DNA of 64,000 nt from Engelhardtia mirabilis (lineage in GTDB: Bacteria > Planctomycetota > UBA1135 > GCA-002686595): contig CP036296.1 of NCBI GenBank assembly GCA_007751255.1, positions 5,022,001 to 5,086,000 of the forward strand, written 5' to 3'. Position 1 is the first letter of the stretch, and each line of letters begins with the position of its first letter. The notes below the pieces were generated by a model. It did not search any database and had not been told where the DNA came from. It worked only from the letters and a program-made list of their open reading frames with translations. A program made the position numbers and the translations under genes. Shown piece by piece: positions 44,718-53,999 of the stretch.

Positions 44718-46106
44718 ATGACCGCCACGCGAACCTGCGCCGCCGCCCTCCTGCTCGCCCTCTCCGCCCAGGCCCAGACCGGCCCCTTTGCCGACGGTGA
44801 AGTGCTGGTGCGGGGCAATCTGATCGCCTTCGACTACGGCCTGTGGCGCGTGAACTTGACCACTGGCGAGGCGGACACGGTCGTGACCGGGCTGCTCCCC
44901 AGCTACAGCAAGTCCGGCTGGATCGCCTACGACCCCTGGCGCGAGGGGGTCCTGGCCTACACCTCCTGGGCCCCCGTGGGCATGTTCTCGGCGAGGCTGT
45001 ACCTCTTCCGCGCGGACAAGACCGTGACCCAGCTCGGCTTCGTGGGCGAGAAGCTCACCGACCTCGCGCCGGTCGGCGACGGCCGCGTCTACCTGCGCCG
45101 CGACGGTGTGCTGCACCTGCTCGACGCCTCCAATCAGCTCGTACCGATCCCCGACGCCGCCGGTCAGCCCGTCGACATCGCGGCGGAACACCTCGTCTAC
45201 CACGCGCCCAGCAACAGCCTGATCGGTGCGACGGGCACCGGCTACATCCAGCCGTGCAGCGCGTTCAACCAGCTCGTCGTCCACCGCCTGCCCCTGACCG
45301 CCGACGGTCTGGCCCTGTCGGGTCCGCCGACCTGCCAGACGTGGAATCACGGCTCGAGCGGCGCCCCGGTCGGCCTCGACCCCCTGCCCGACGGCGGGTT
45401 CTTGATGACGATCGCGGGCGGCGTGCTACTCGCCGACGACCGGATGGTGCGCGTCGATCCCTGGACCCTGGCCGTGACCCCCTGGGCCAAGTCGGAGTTC
45501 AACGATCTGGACGGCGGCTTCTGGTCCCAGGCGATCGGCGCCGCGGTGGTGCTCGAAGACAAGGACGACCTGCTGCGCGCCTACCAGAAGGGACAGCAGG
45601 GACCGGGCACGTTGGTTCCGGTCGCCGTCTCGATCGGCGAGAACACCTCCGGCTGGAGCTCGGACAACCAGATGATCGACATCGAGGTCGGCGCCGACGC
45701 CTGCGCCGGGTCCGTGATCGCCTTCGGTCAGGGCTCCAGCGGCAAGGCGGGCGTGGTGCCGCTGCTCGGTGCGGGCACCTGTCCCGAGGTCGGTGGAACG
45801 TTGCACCTGACCCTCGGCAACGGCGTGGCCGGGGCCACCGCGGTGATCGCCCTGTCCGCCGCCAGCGCGCCCTACCCCCTGTTCGGCGGCACTGGCTACC
45901 TGCTCCCGCCCCTGTTCGCGACCTACCCGCTGACCTTGAGCGGCTCCGGCGCCAGCGCCGCCATCGGCTTCGGCGCCGTGTCGATCCCGATCCCCTCCGT
46001 CGCGGCGCTGACTGGGCTGACGGTCTTCGCGCAGGGAGCCGTGGTCGACGCCGCCGCGCAGGAGGGCTTCGCGCTGACGGCTGGCCTGGCGGTCATCATC
46101 GGGTGA
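44718..46106 (+). CDS. Secreted protein of unknown function
   Basis: 462 residues; the ATG at 44718 is well supported by AAGGAG nine bases upstream and an immediate signal peptide (RTCAAALLLALSAQAQ). The middle contains short repeated beta motifs (WRVNLTTGEADTVVTG, RLYLFRADKTVTQLGF, RVYLRRDGVLHLLDAS) reminiscent of a propeller reading numeric traces, but no named domain is recognised. The last ~110 residues (GGTLHLTLGNGVAGATAVIA..YPLFGGTGYLLPPL) are the recurrent C-terminal beta module with the P-L-F-G-G-T motif also found in the neighbouring minus-strand protein. Function unknown. Confidence 0.7.
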   Translation: MTATRTCAAALLLALSAQAQTGPFADGEVLVRGNLIAFDYGLWRVNLTTGEADTVVTGLLPSYSKSGWIAYDPWREGVLAYTSWAPVGMFSARLYLFRADKTVTQLGFVGEKLTDLAPVGDGRVYLRRDGVLHLLDASNQLVPIPDAAGQPVDIAAEHLVYHAPSNSLIGATGTGYIQPCSAFNQLVVHRLPLTADGLALSGPPTCQTWNHGSSGAPVGLDPLPDGGFLMTIAGGVLLADDRMVRVDPWTLAVTPWAKSEFNDLDGGFWSQAIGAAVVLEDKDDLLRAYQKGQQGPGTLVPVAVSIGENTSGWSSDNQMIDIEVGADACAGSVIAFGQGSSGKAGVVPLLGAGTCPEVGGTLHLTLGNGVAGATAVIALSAASAPYPLFGGTGYLLPPLFATYPLTLSGSGASAAIGFGAVSIPIPSVAALTGLTVFAQGAVVDAAAQEGFALTAGLAVIIG

Positions 46107-46196
46107 GGCTAGCGACTGCCCGTGAGCGATAGCGAGCGCACCCGGCGCGTCTCGCGGTGACGGGCGACTCGAGCGTCGGGTCGAGCGATGGAGTCC

Positions 46197-46228
46197 TGCG
46201 CCGGGCTGTCGATCGACGGCCCGGCGCA
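46197..46228. terminator. Bidirectional terminator hairpin
   Basis: A perfect 10-bp inverted repeat (TGCGCCGGGC at 46197-46206, GCCCGGCGCA at 46219-46228) flanks a loop containing TCGATCGA. It lies between two convergent secreted-protein genes. Confidence 0.6.
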
Positions 46229-46240
46229 CGACGGCAAGGC

Positions 46241-48295
46241 CTACTTCGTGACCGTCGCGATCGCATTGCTGGCCGCGAAGCCAACGGGACCGCCCGGATC
46301 GAGGATCCAGGACTGGACCCAGAAGGGCACGCCGGCGGGCAGGGTGACCGGCAGGGGCAGGGTGACCAAGAGGCTACCTGTGGCGCCGACCAGTTGAGGT
46401 CCGATCAAGAGTTGCGGGTTGGGCACGAGCGTCCCCCCGAACAGGGGCAGTCCGACCGCGTTCGCTCCGATGGCCAGGATCGTCGGGGCGCCGGGCAGCG
46501 CATTCGAGAGTTGGAAGACGGCCTGACCGCCGGCCACCAGGGGCGCCGACGAGGCCAGGTACGGCGCGCCGCCTGTCCCGGCGAGGGACTGGCCGAGGTT
46601 GATCCAGGGGTTCGGCGACAGGACGCCGACCGCGTCGATGTCGGCTCCAGGGCTGCAGCCCGTGGCGTCGCCCTCGAGCGGGTCGTCGGTGAGCCGCACG
46701 TAGCGGTACAGGTCGAAGGGCCCGATCCCGAAGCCGTCGAGGTCCAGACTCGAGGTGGCGCCGAAGACCTTGCCGAGCGACACCCAGCTCACCAGGTCGG
46801 CACTGAGCTCGACGAAGGTGTCCTCGACGTCGGGACCGACCTCGAAGATCCAGAGGTCCGGCTCGGGCGAGCCGTCACCGGAGATCGACACGCTCGTGAA
46901 GTCCAGCGTGATCGAGCCACCGGAGCCGAGGGTCACACTGGTCGGGACCTGGAGGCAGCAGGCAACCGATGCGTTCGGATCGGCGTCCGGGGCGCCCAAG
47001 GAGCGGCTCGAGTCGAGGTTGCAGGGGTTGGGCTCCACTCCCACGACCACCGGCGCAAAGCTGGCGACGGCATTGGCGTAGCTCACTCCCCCTTCAACCT
47101 GGACCACGAGCGCCGGCCGCCACGACTCCAACGACGCTTCGGCCAGGTTCAGTCCGAGCCCGTCGGTGGTGTTGGCGAGGATCGCGAGGCCGTGGTTCGG
47201 CGCGCCATTGGCCCAGGCCTGGACCGCGGCCGTGATGTCGACGGCCACGGTCTTGCTCGCGGACGTCACGGGGATCGTCGCGACCGCTGCGACCTCGGCC
47301 TCGATCCCGTCCGCGTCGACCCCGTCGCCGCCGAAGCTTCCGGCCCAGGTGGCGGTCGCCGCGTTCCAGGGCTTCAGCAGCCGGTGCACCGAGTGGGTGC
47401 CGTTGCTCGCCCCCGCTCCGGGCCCGCTCGTGAGGTACAGCAGGGCCCGCTGCACCTGGGCGCCGGTCGGGATCTGCCCGGCCCCCGAGCCCACGATCCC
47501 GTCGAAGCGCAGGAGCAGTTGGTGCTCGGGCGAGGAGTCCGAGTACTCCAGCGCGGACGCTCCGAAGGCCGTGGTCGGGAGGTCCGACGCCAGGCAGGTG
47601 TCGGCGGCGCCCAGGTAGGGCCCGGCGCCCGCGTCGATGCCCTGCTGGAACTGGAGCAGGCAGGGGGAGGGCACCGCACTGGCCGGGTCAGAGTGCAAGG
47701 CGAGCACCGCGGCCGGATCGGCGCCCACCGCGCCGCCATACACGCCCTTGTTGTCGAGCAGCACCCGCCGCACCGTCGCGCCCGGCAGCACGCCGAAGTC
47801 CGACAGGTCGATGGCCGCGGCGTTGATCGGCTGGCTGCCGGTCCCGCACAGGTCCTGGGTGAACCCCGTCGCCACCGGCACGTAGTTGCGCGGGGCCGTC
47901 CAGGTGCACAGGGACTCGACCAGGATCGACAGGGTGAAGGCCTCCGCCCCGCCGATCTCGAACACGACCAGGTCGGGGCCGGGACCGTTGCGCACGACGT
48001 TGTCGACGAAGTCCAGCCGGACCATCAGCTTGCCGAAGCACCAGGCCTCGGTGCTGTCGCCGTCGAAGAGGGCCGAGATGCTCTGGGGCACGGTCAGGCC
48101 CGGCAGGGTGTTCGCCGTGACGCAACCGGTCGCGAGCCCGCCGAACTGCGGGTTGGCCCCGGGCTGCAGGATGGCGAGGTCGGGCCCGGCCGCGTCGTCG
48201 AAGACGTAGCCGGCGATGGAGATCTGGGCCGAGGCCGCCGCTCCGAGCAGCAGCAGACAGGCGGCCGTCGAGAGGGGCCGAGCGAGGCGGGACAT
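46241..48295 (-). CDS. Secreted DNRLRE-domain protein
   Basis: 684 residues from the ATG at 48295, which starts a signal peptide (LARPLSTAACLLLLGAAASAQ). Residues ~215-350 resemble a DNRLRE domain (LLLRFDGIVGSGAGQIPTG, AQVQRALLYLTSG, VAVDITAAVQAWANGAPNHG), a beta-sandwich common in surface proteins. Around 420-560 is a cell-surface-like segment with paired cysteines (ACCLQVP, DGSPEPDLWIFEVG). The last ~115 residues are the C-terminal beta module (LPLFGGTLVPNPQLL, VGFAASNAIATV). It may be a surface or adhesion protein. Confidence 0.7.
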   Translation of the reverse strand: MSRLARPLSTAACLLLLGAAASAQISIAGYVFDDAAGPDLAILQPGANPQFGGLATGCVTANTLPGLTVPQSISALFDGDSTEAWCFGKLMVRLDFVDNVVRNGPGPDLVVFEIGGAEAFTLSILVESLCTWTAPRNYVPVATGFTQDLCGTGSQPINAAAIDLSDFGVLPGATVRRVLLDNKGVYGGAVGADPAAVLALHSDPASAVPSPCLLQFQQGIDAGAGPYLGAADTCLASDLPTTAFGASALEYSDSSPEHQLLLRFDGIVGSGAGQIPTGAQVQRALLYLTSGPGAGASNGTHSVHRLLKPWNAATATWAGSFGGDGVDADGIEAEVAAVATIPVTSASKTVAVDITAAVQAWANGAPNHGLAILANTTDGLGLNLAEASLESWRPALVVQVEGGVSYANAVASFAPVVVGVEPNPCNLDSSRSLGAPDADPNASVACCLQVPTSVTLGSGGSITLDFTSVSISGDGSPEPDLWIFEVGPDVEDTFVELSADLVSWVSLGKVFGATSSLDLDGFGIGPFDLYRYVRLTDDPLEGDATGCSPGADIDAVGVLSPNPWINLGQSLAGTGGAPYLASSAPLVAGGQAVFQLSNALPGAPTILAIGANAVGLPLFGGTLVPNPQLLIGPQLVGATGSLLVTLPLPVTLPAGVPFWVQSWILDPGGPVGFAASNAIATVTK

Positions 48296-48864
48296 GGGGT
48301 TTGGATCCGGGTCAGGTCGCCGTGAGATCCGGCGATGGGGACGGGTTCGGCGTTCGGCGCAACGGCGCCGCTCGCAGGTCCGCGCTCTGAATCCGCGGGG
48401 AGGCAGGTGCGTCCCGGCAATACTCGCGGATCGAGCCCAGGTCACCGAGGGCGAGAGGCCACTCAACTGCCCCGCCTTGGTTCACCGCGACTCTCGCGGC
48501 CACGTCCGCCCGATCCCTCGGACCGCCCCCTACCCCACCCCCGTCGGCGGGCAGCGACGCACCGGCTCGCCCCACCAGCCCTGTCGGATCCTCGCGCGGA
48601 CCCGGCGGCGCCCTCGTCGATGACGCCCATCCACCGGTCGTCGCGACCAACTCCCGCGCCAAGCGCCCACTAGCGACCGATCGCCGAGCCGCCCATCCTC
48701 CCGATGTGCCAGCGCCCGACCCCTGCCGCCGACCTCTCGATCGAGGGAGCGAACTCCAAGATCGCGCGCCCGCTCTACGCCATCCGGCTCGATCTCGCGC
48801 CCGATCCAGTCGGCTCCCAGCCTCGCCCGGAGCCCGAGAGGTAATGCCGACCTCTGATCGAGAT
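48296..48864. other. Intergenic region, no supported gene
   Basis: 569 bases between the peroxidase stop and the DNRLRE-protein start, both on the minus strand. The region must contain the promoter of the latter, but none is recognisable. No repeat, tRNA or hairpin of note is seen. Confidence 0.4.
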
Positions 48865-50508
48865 TCACTGTCCAGCGCCGTGTTCGCCTTGTTCCAACGG
48901 AACAGGTCTTGGCGGCAATGGGGCAACTCCGCTCTCACCAGGGGACGATCGGCCACCCCGCGGAAGCTCCATCGGTGGCTCCAGCTCCAGGACACCAGCC
49001 TCCTCGAGAAGCTGGAGAATGCCGTAGTCACGCCGAGCTTCGTACCGCCATTCGGGGTACTCCACAGTCCGAAAGATCCCCGACGGATCGGAGGCGAGAA
49101 TGCCGACGATCGTCTCGGCAACGATGGTGTTGCCGACCGGGCCCAGGGCGGGCCCCGTCGCGTCTCCGTGCTTCCGAGCCCCCAGCGGGCATCTGCGCTC
49201 TGGGGCCTCCCGCAGAACGTACTCCCACAGCGGCAACTCCTCGCCCCCGCGGACCGGCGCCTTGATCGCCTTCGCAAGCGTCTGACCGGAAGGCAACCCC
49301 TTCTCGAAGCCGGCCAGAAGTGTCCGCGCCGGCAGCGACGGCGCGCCTCCATCGTGAATCATTCCAAGCCTCGAATCGACGCAAGGAGCAATCCCATGAG
49401 CCATCTGAGGCGGCGGATCGACGTCAGAGACCTGAAAGAAGCGCCGCCAGTCCACACTCCAATCGGGTGGAAGCTGCTTGCCGCCCCGCAGGTCCTCCTG
49501 CGGATGCACCATCGCGCCCGGCGCGAGAATCGGGATGCCACGGACGCGAGCGTTCAAGTCGTAGGTCGTGCGAACCATCGCGTGCCCGAAGCGGAAGCCG
49601 GCCAGCGCGAACTCATCGGGGATCCGGGGCTCCCGAATCAGCGACCCAAGGGACCCGCCCCCGGCCTCGCCCTTCAACACCGTCACGGCCCGCTCGACCA
49701 CTCGATCCACCACCTCCTTCGAGCAGATCTCCAACAAGTAGTCATGCAGGATGGCGTGTTGGAACCGCAGCCGGACCTGTGACCGCGCCCATTCGAAGGC
49801 CTCCGCGTCGCTCTCGTTCTGGGCCGACTCGCGCGCCTCCTGCATGAGGCGGTTGTGAAGCTGCAGGAATGCCAGGTGCATCTGCCCGACGAGAACGTTC
49901 TCGTCGTTCCTGGGGTCACCAATGAGGGCCGAAGTACGCAAGATCACGACGGAATCCGAACCACAGCGAAGGATCTCTCCGCCGACGAGCCGAACCCACG
50001 GGCCATCCATGGCGGGTAGGTGGCGCAACCGGCCCACGGTCCGCTCGAGGGGCTTCGCCAGCTCTCGGTAGCGCTCCGAACTCATGAGCTCGCGCCTCAG
50101 ACGCGCGCTCTGAATGACCATGGCTCCGACTCGCGGGAGGTCCCACTCGACACGTGGCGTGGCCTCAGGTCTAGGATTCCACTGGGCGTGCCCGATCCTC
50201 AGTCGGTAGCGGTCGTCGTCGTCGTACAGGTGCGGCGACCCATGCGGCCCGTCGCCGTAGACCGAGTCGAGGTCGAAGCACACGCTTCGACGGTTCTTCC
50301 CCCCGCCGATGGCCGGACGGTGGAAGCTCACATCGTGGACGATGAATTGGCCGAAGTAGGTGTAGCCGGCCGGGATGCACCCTTCGACGCACTCCGCCGA
50401 CAAGAGAGCCTCCGCCCGTTGCTCGAGCCAGCGCGTCTGATCCAAACGCCCAGACCCAGGGGGTACGAACGCTGGCTTCAGGCCGATCCAATCGGAGGCG
50501 GACTGCAT
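48865..50508 (-). CDS. Diverged animal-type haem peroxidase
   Basis: 547 residues; the ATG at 50508 has AGGAGG eight bases upstream. The distal site reads FGQFIVHDVSF: distal His58 is kept but the preceding residue, Asp in the other copy (IDHD), is Val, so the haem-ester bond of mammalian enzymes is probably missing. GDPRNDEN (Arg200) and FRFGHAMVRTTY (proximal His309) are conserved. No signal peptide. It is the last gene of an apparent operon of ECF sigma factor, kinase and unknown protein; gaps are 67, 19 and 15 bases. A peroxidase produced under kinase/sigma control is inferred. Substrate unknown. Confidence 0.85.
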   Translation of the reverse strand: MQSASDWIGLKPAFVPPGSGRLDQTRWLEQRAEALLSAECVEGCIPAGYTYFGQFIVHDVSFHRPAIGGGKNRRSVCFDLDSVYGDGPHGSPHLYDDDDRYRLRIGHAQWNPRPEATPRVEWDLPRVGAMVIQSARLRRELMSSERYRELAKPLERTVGRLRHLPAMDGPWVRLVGGEILRCGSDSVVILRTSALIGDPRNDENVLVGQMHLAFLQLHNRLMQEARESAQNESDAEAFEWARSQVRLRFQHAILHDYLLEICSKEVVDRVVERAVTVLKGEAGGGSLGSLIREPRIPDEFALAGFRFGHAMVRTTYDLNARVRGIPILAPGAMVHPQEDLRGGKQLPPDWSVDWRRFFQVSDVDPPPQMAHGIAPCVDSRLGMIHDGGAPSLPARTLLAGFEKGLPSGQTLAKAIKAPVRGGEELPLWEYVLREAPERRCPLGARKHGDATGPALGPVGNTIVAETIVGILASDPSGIFRTVEYPEWRYEARRDYGILQLLEEAGVLELEPPMELPRGGRSSPGESGVAPLPPRPVPLEQGEHGAGQ

Positions 50509-50523
50509 GGTCGTGCCCTCCTC

Positions 50524-51006
50524 CTACTCGACATCCCGGTAGGTCAAGAGTAGCGCCAGATATCCGATCTCCGCACCTCCCTCGTCCACGACGGGGATAC
50601 TGCCCGTCTCACCCTGCCGTGAAAGAACGAAACGGTGGTAGCAGTCGGCGGGCCGAGGCGGGATGCAATAGAGATCGTCAGAAATCTCGACCCCAGCGTT
50701 CGTCGCCAGGACGAGGCCTGGATCTGACTCTTCCAGCTGCGGAAGGATGCGTATCTCGCCGGCACGCCTCTGCGCCGCGGCCACCACAGCAGCGCGAATC
50801 CCTGGCGCACCGACTGACAACGCCTCTTCCACCGACCAGTCGTAGATGTCGATCTTGGTCCGAGGCGTCATCTCACCTCGGAAGATCGCGATGTCTTCGT
50901 CAACGATTCGCTTGTGCTCAGCGATCATCGCAGCTGAGGTCGCGTTGCTGTAGACGGCTGCGTCGTTGACGGCGACGAACTTGGTGGTGAAACGGTAGTT
51001 CGGCAT
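50524..51006 (-). CDS. Hypothetical protein in the sigma-kinase-peroxidase operon
   Basis: 160 residues, soluble, no signal peptide. No family recognised. The first 80 residues are helix-rich (YSNATSAAMIAEHKRIVDED, VEEALSVGAPGIRAAVVAAA), followed by strands (AGEIRILPQLEES, GLVLATNAGVEI) and a segment with cysteines (LYCIPPRPADCYHRFVLSR), ending in EIGYLALLLTYRD. Its start lies 19 bases after the kinase stop and its stop 15 bases before the peroxidase start, so it is almost certainly cotranscribed with both and may assist or regulate the peroxidase. Confidence 0.6.
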   Translation of the reverse strand: MPNYRFTTKFVAVNDAAVYSNATSAAMIAEHKRIVDEDIAIFRGEMTPRTKIDIYDWSVEEALSVGAPGIRAAVVAAAQRRAGEIRILPQLEESDPGLVLATNAGVEISDDLYCIPPRPADCYHRFVLSRQGETGSIPVVDEGGAEIGYLALLLTYRDVE

Positions 51007-51025
51007 TGCTCGGGTGGGTCAGGGT

Positions 51026-53332
51026 TCAGTCGATCGACTTGGCGCACCGGAATCCGACAGTGATCCCGGGCAGAACGACGCGGCGGGGTGAACGGCTCCA
51101 GAGGGGCCGCAGAGGGTCCTCGAATGAGCTTCCTAGGGTCAGGACCTCGGTCGGCGACGGTACGAAGTGGTCTTCTGTCGAGCGAGCGAAGTCCCTCACG
51201 GGCGAGACCGTCCATTCGCGGACGTTCCCGTGCAAGTCGGCGATTCCCTGGCCGTTGCGATCGGCAACGTAGGTATCGACCGGCGCCACGAGGGCGAGGT
51301 AGCGGTTCCAGTTGACAAGCCCCTTGTCCTCGGGCGAAAGCTCGACGAAGACCAGCGACGCGAGAGACGGCGCCGCAGCTCTGCGTTCGGCATCGTAGAC
51401 CCGAGCCCAATCGACACGCAGTGCATCGGCGGGTACTGGACCGAGGCAAGCGTCGGCCTCCGGTCCGCGGGCAGCGGCATCCCACTCGATAGCCGTGGGC
51501 AATCGCTTCCCCGCCCAGTGGGCGTAGGCCATCACTGATGCTAGGTCGAGCCCCACCACCGGCAGATCATCCCAGGCTGACTCCCAGCCATCCGTGGGCC
51601 AAGCAATCGGGCGGGCAGCGTCCGGAACGACCTCCAGATAGGCTCGGTACTGCCCATTGGTGACTTCATGCCGGTCGATCAAGAAGGGCGGAACTCGGGG
51701 TCGGTCCGGAAGGGCTTCGGCTCCGTCCCACACACCTCGGCGCGCGTCGTGCTCGAATCCACCGACGTTGACCATCGAGGTCAGCACGACATCGTCTGGT
51801 CGCTCGGGCGGCAACTCCACGATGGCCTCGTCACCACTTGCGAAGAGCAGTAGATCGACCTCACCTCGTCGATCGCCCGAACTCGAGTATTCCAATCGGT
51901 AGTGCCCGGGAGGGCATTCGATTCGATCGCCTGCCTCGACGCTCTCCTCGACCAACGGAATCCCGTTCCAAGGATCAACCGTGACTAGGCGCAACGCGGT
52001 GCCCCGAGGAATCGCCGCCAGATCGATCGTGACCCGCGGCAACGCCGCATCTACCGCCTGGCCGCCGATCCACGCCGCGAGGGCCAGGGCCAGAGGGACT
52101 CCGACCAAGGTCATCGCCCTCGAGTTCCGTCGGATCCAGTCTTCGCTCCGCTCCACGATCCCCGGAGGACGAGCCTGCGGCTCGCGACCGTCCAAGAAGC
52201 GCCGAAGGTCCTCGGCGAACTCCCCGGCCGACTGGTAGCGCCGGTCGGGATCCTTGCGCAGGGCCTTGTGGCAGATCGTCTGTAGGTCCGCCGGGATCGA
52301 CGGGTTGATGTGGCTGACGAGATCAGGCCGGCACTCTTCGATCAGCGCGAATACCTGCTCCTTGGTCTTGCCATTGAAGGGGCGTTTGAGCGTCAGGAAC
52401 TCGTAGAGAACCACTCCCAGGGAATAGATGTCGCTGCGAGCATCAACGCGCCCTTGCTGGAGACGAGCCTGCTCCGGGCTCATGTAGTAGGGAGTTCCCA
52501 CGACTCTGTCGCCGACCGTCTCGCGCGCGAGCTCCTTGGCGATCCCGAAGTCCGCCAGCTTGGGGCTCCCATCGGACCCGATCAGAACGTTGCTGGGCTT
52601 CACATCGCGGTGGACGATCCCGCAGCGATGGGAATGCTCGAGGGCGTCGGCAATCTGGGCCGTCACCCGGGCGGCGACCCGAACTGGATCGGACTCGCCT
52701 CGCGCCAGCCCGTCCGAGAACGCCTCAATCGCGCGCTGTGGCCCCTTCTCGCGCGCTCGGGTGATGACGTCCTCGAGGTTCTCCCCGTCGACGAACTCCA
52801 TGACGAAGTAAGGAGTCGCCTTCGATCGGCCGACCGAGAAGATCCTGACGATTCCGTCATGCTCCAGGCTGGAGGTTCGTGCAGCCTCGACGAGGAAGTC
52901 GGCCACCGTTGACTCGCTGACGCCCGGCCCCTGCCGAAGAGCCTTGATCGCCACATGACGGCCGAGGACTCGGTCCCGCGCGAGAAAGACTTCGCCGAAT
53001 GAGCCGGCTCCGAGAGCACGGAGTACGTCGAAGCCAGGGAACGGCTCCTGATCGCCGTACTGATTGCGACCTTCACTACCGTCTTGCCCGCCGCCCTGAC
53101 CCCAGCCCTTCGCGCCCACCCCACCCCCCGCACCCCTCCCTTCGCTGCCCTCGCTCTCTTCGTCGTCGACGAGAGATTCATCGTCGTCGTACCGCTCCAG
53201 GAGAGCCCTGACCCGGCTTGCGATGCTTTGGGACGAGCGCTCGATCTCCGCAAGGCGGGCCGTGCGCTGATCGCCGTTCTGCTCGACGAGCTCGTCGAAG
53301 AGGCGCCTTACCTCGGACCATTCGTTGTCCAT
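51026..53332 (-). CDS. Ser/Thr protein kinase fused to a C-terminal FGE-sulfatase (SUMF)-like domain
   Basis: 768 residues from the ATG at 53332, preceded by a purine-rich GGAGAAG. Residues 1-50 are a helical segment typical of planctomycete kinases, then an acidic and Gly-rich linker. The kinase domain spans ~101-380: LGAGSFGEVF (P-loop), HVAIK (Lys130), HRDVKPSNVL (Asp242), DFGIAKEL (Asp261) and GTPYYMSPEQ, all catalytic residues intact. A TM helix at ~407-427 (MTLVGVPLALALAAWIGG) is followed by a PEGA-like sandwich and, from ~515, an FGE-sulfatase-like domain (FLIDRHEVTNGQYRAYLE, AHWAGKRLPTAIEWDAAARG, GNVREW, GFRCAK). The external FGE-like domain may sense a ligand. Encoded directly after the ECF sigma factor. 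Confidence 0.9.
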   Translation of the reverse strand: MDNEWSEVRRLFDELVEQNGDQRTARLAEIERSSQSIASRVRALLERYDDDESLVDDEESEGSEGRGAGGGVGAKGWGQGGGQDGSEGRNQYGDQEPFPGFDVLRALGAGSFGEVFLARDRVLGRHVAIKALRQGPGVSESTVADFLVEAARTSSLEHDGIVRIFSVGRSKATPYFVMEFVDGENLEDVITRAREKGPQRAIEAFSDGLARGESDPVRVAARVTAQIADALEHSHRCGIVHRDVKPSNVLIGSDGSPKLADFGIAKELARETVGDRVVGTPYYMSPEQARLQQGRVDARSDIYSLGVVLYEFLTLKRPFNGKTKEQVFALIEECRPDLVSHINPSIPADLQTICHKALRKDPDRRYQSAGEFAEDLRRFLDGREPQARPPGIVERSEDWIRRNSRAMTLVGVPLALALAAWIGGQAVDAALPRVTIDLAAIPRGTALRLVTVDPWNGIPLVEESVEAGDRIECPPGHYRLEYSSSGDRRGEVDLLLFASGDEAIVELPPERPDDVVLTSMVNVGGFEHDARRGVWDGAEALPDRPRVPPFLIDRHEVTNGQYRAYLEVVPDAARPIAWPTDGWESAWDDLPVVGLDLASVMAYAHWAGKRLPTAIEWDAAARGPEADACLGPVPADALRVDWARVYDAERRAAAPSLASLVFVELSPEDKGLVNWNRYLALVAPVDTYVADRNGQGIADLHGNVREWTVSPVRDFARSTEDHFVPSPTEVLTLGSSFEDPLRPLWSRSPRRVVLPGITVGFRCAKSID

Positions 53333-53399
53333 GACTCTTTCTTCTCCCCCAGATCTCCTACCAACTACCGACCCAAAGGCACACAAGGCCCGGCTGAAC

Positions 53400-53999
53400 T
53401 CAGTTGCCGAGCTTGTCCCTCAACCATGAGTCGGCAAAGCCCCAGTCGCGGCGGACCGATCTGTCGCTTCGCGTGAGCGCCTGCCCAACCTCCACTACGC
53501 TGAACCCGAGATAGATCCGCAGCTGCGCGACTTCATGGGCGTTGTGGTCAACGCTTGCGAGTCCGGTCATCGCCTCCTCCAGGGCCAGGCGCTCTTCGGG
53601 TGGCAATCTGTCAATCGCCGGCACCAGCTCCTCTGGAATCCTCGCACCGTTGGGACCCTCGCGCTTGAGCGCTCTCCTGGCTCGCGCGTCGTCGACGATC
53701 ACGCTCCGGCAAGCCTTCGCCGCACTGCGGAAGAAATGTGCACGATCGGTCCATTGCTTGGGCGAGGCCCCGAACAGCCGCAGGTAGACCTCCTGCGCGA
53801 TGTCCGAAGCAGAGAGGGTCTGTGCGGGATCGGGCGAACGCAAGATCGCCCGCGATAGGTCGAGCAGCTTGCCGTAGACGACTGGGATCGCCTGGCTCGC
53901 CGCCTCTGCATCACCCGCGCTCGCACGCGCGAGGAGCTGGGTCAGTGCGATGGAATCCTCCGTCTTCGCCGATTCGATGGATTGTTGCTGATCGCTCAT
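53400..53999 (-). CDS. ECF-family RNA polymerase sigma factor
   Basis: 199 residues from the ATG at 53999, with AAAGGAGG 11 bases upstream. Region 2 is ASDIAQEVYLRLFGASPKQW..AHFFRSAAKACRSVIVDDAR, and region 4 (LPPEERLALEEAMTGL, HEVAQLRIYLGFSVVEVGQAL..RSDRSVRRDW) forms the helix-turn-helix for the -35 element. The pattern resembles the ECF group found beside Ser/Thr kinases in planctomycetes (TIGR02999-like), where no classical anti-sigma factor is encoded. It is 67 bases upstream of the kinase; phosphorylation by the kinase is the likely control, inferred from context. Confidence 0.88.
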   Translation of the reverse strand: MSDQQQSIESAKTEDSIALTQLLARASAGDAEAASQAIPVVYGKLLDLSRAILRSPDPAQTLSASDIAQEVYLRLFGASPKQWTDRAHFFRSAAKACRSVIVDDARARRALKREGPNGARIPEELVPAIDRLPPEERLALEEAMTGLASVDHNAHEVAQLRIYLGFSVVEVGQALTRSDRSVRRDWGFADSWLRDKLGN

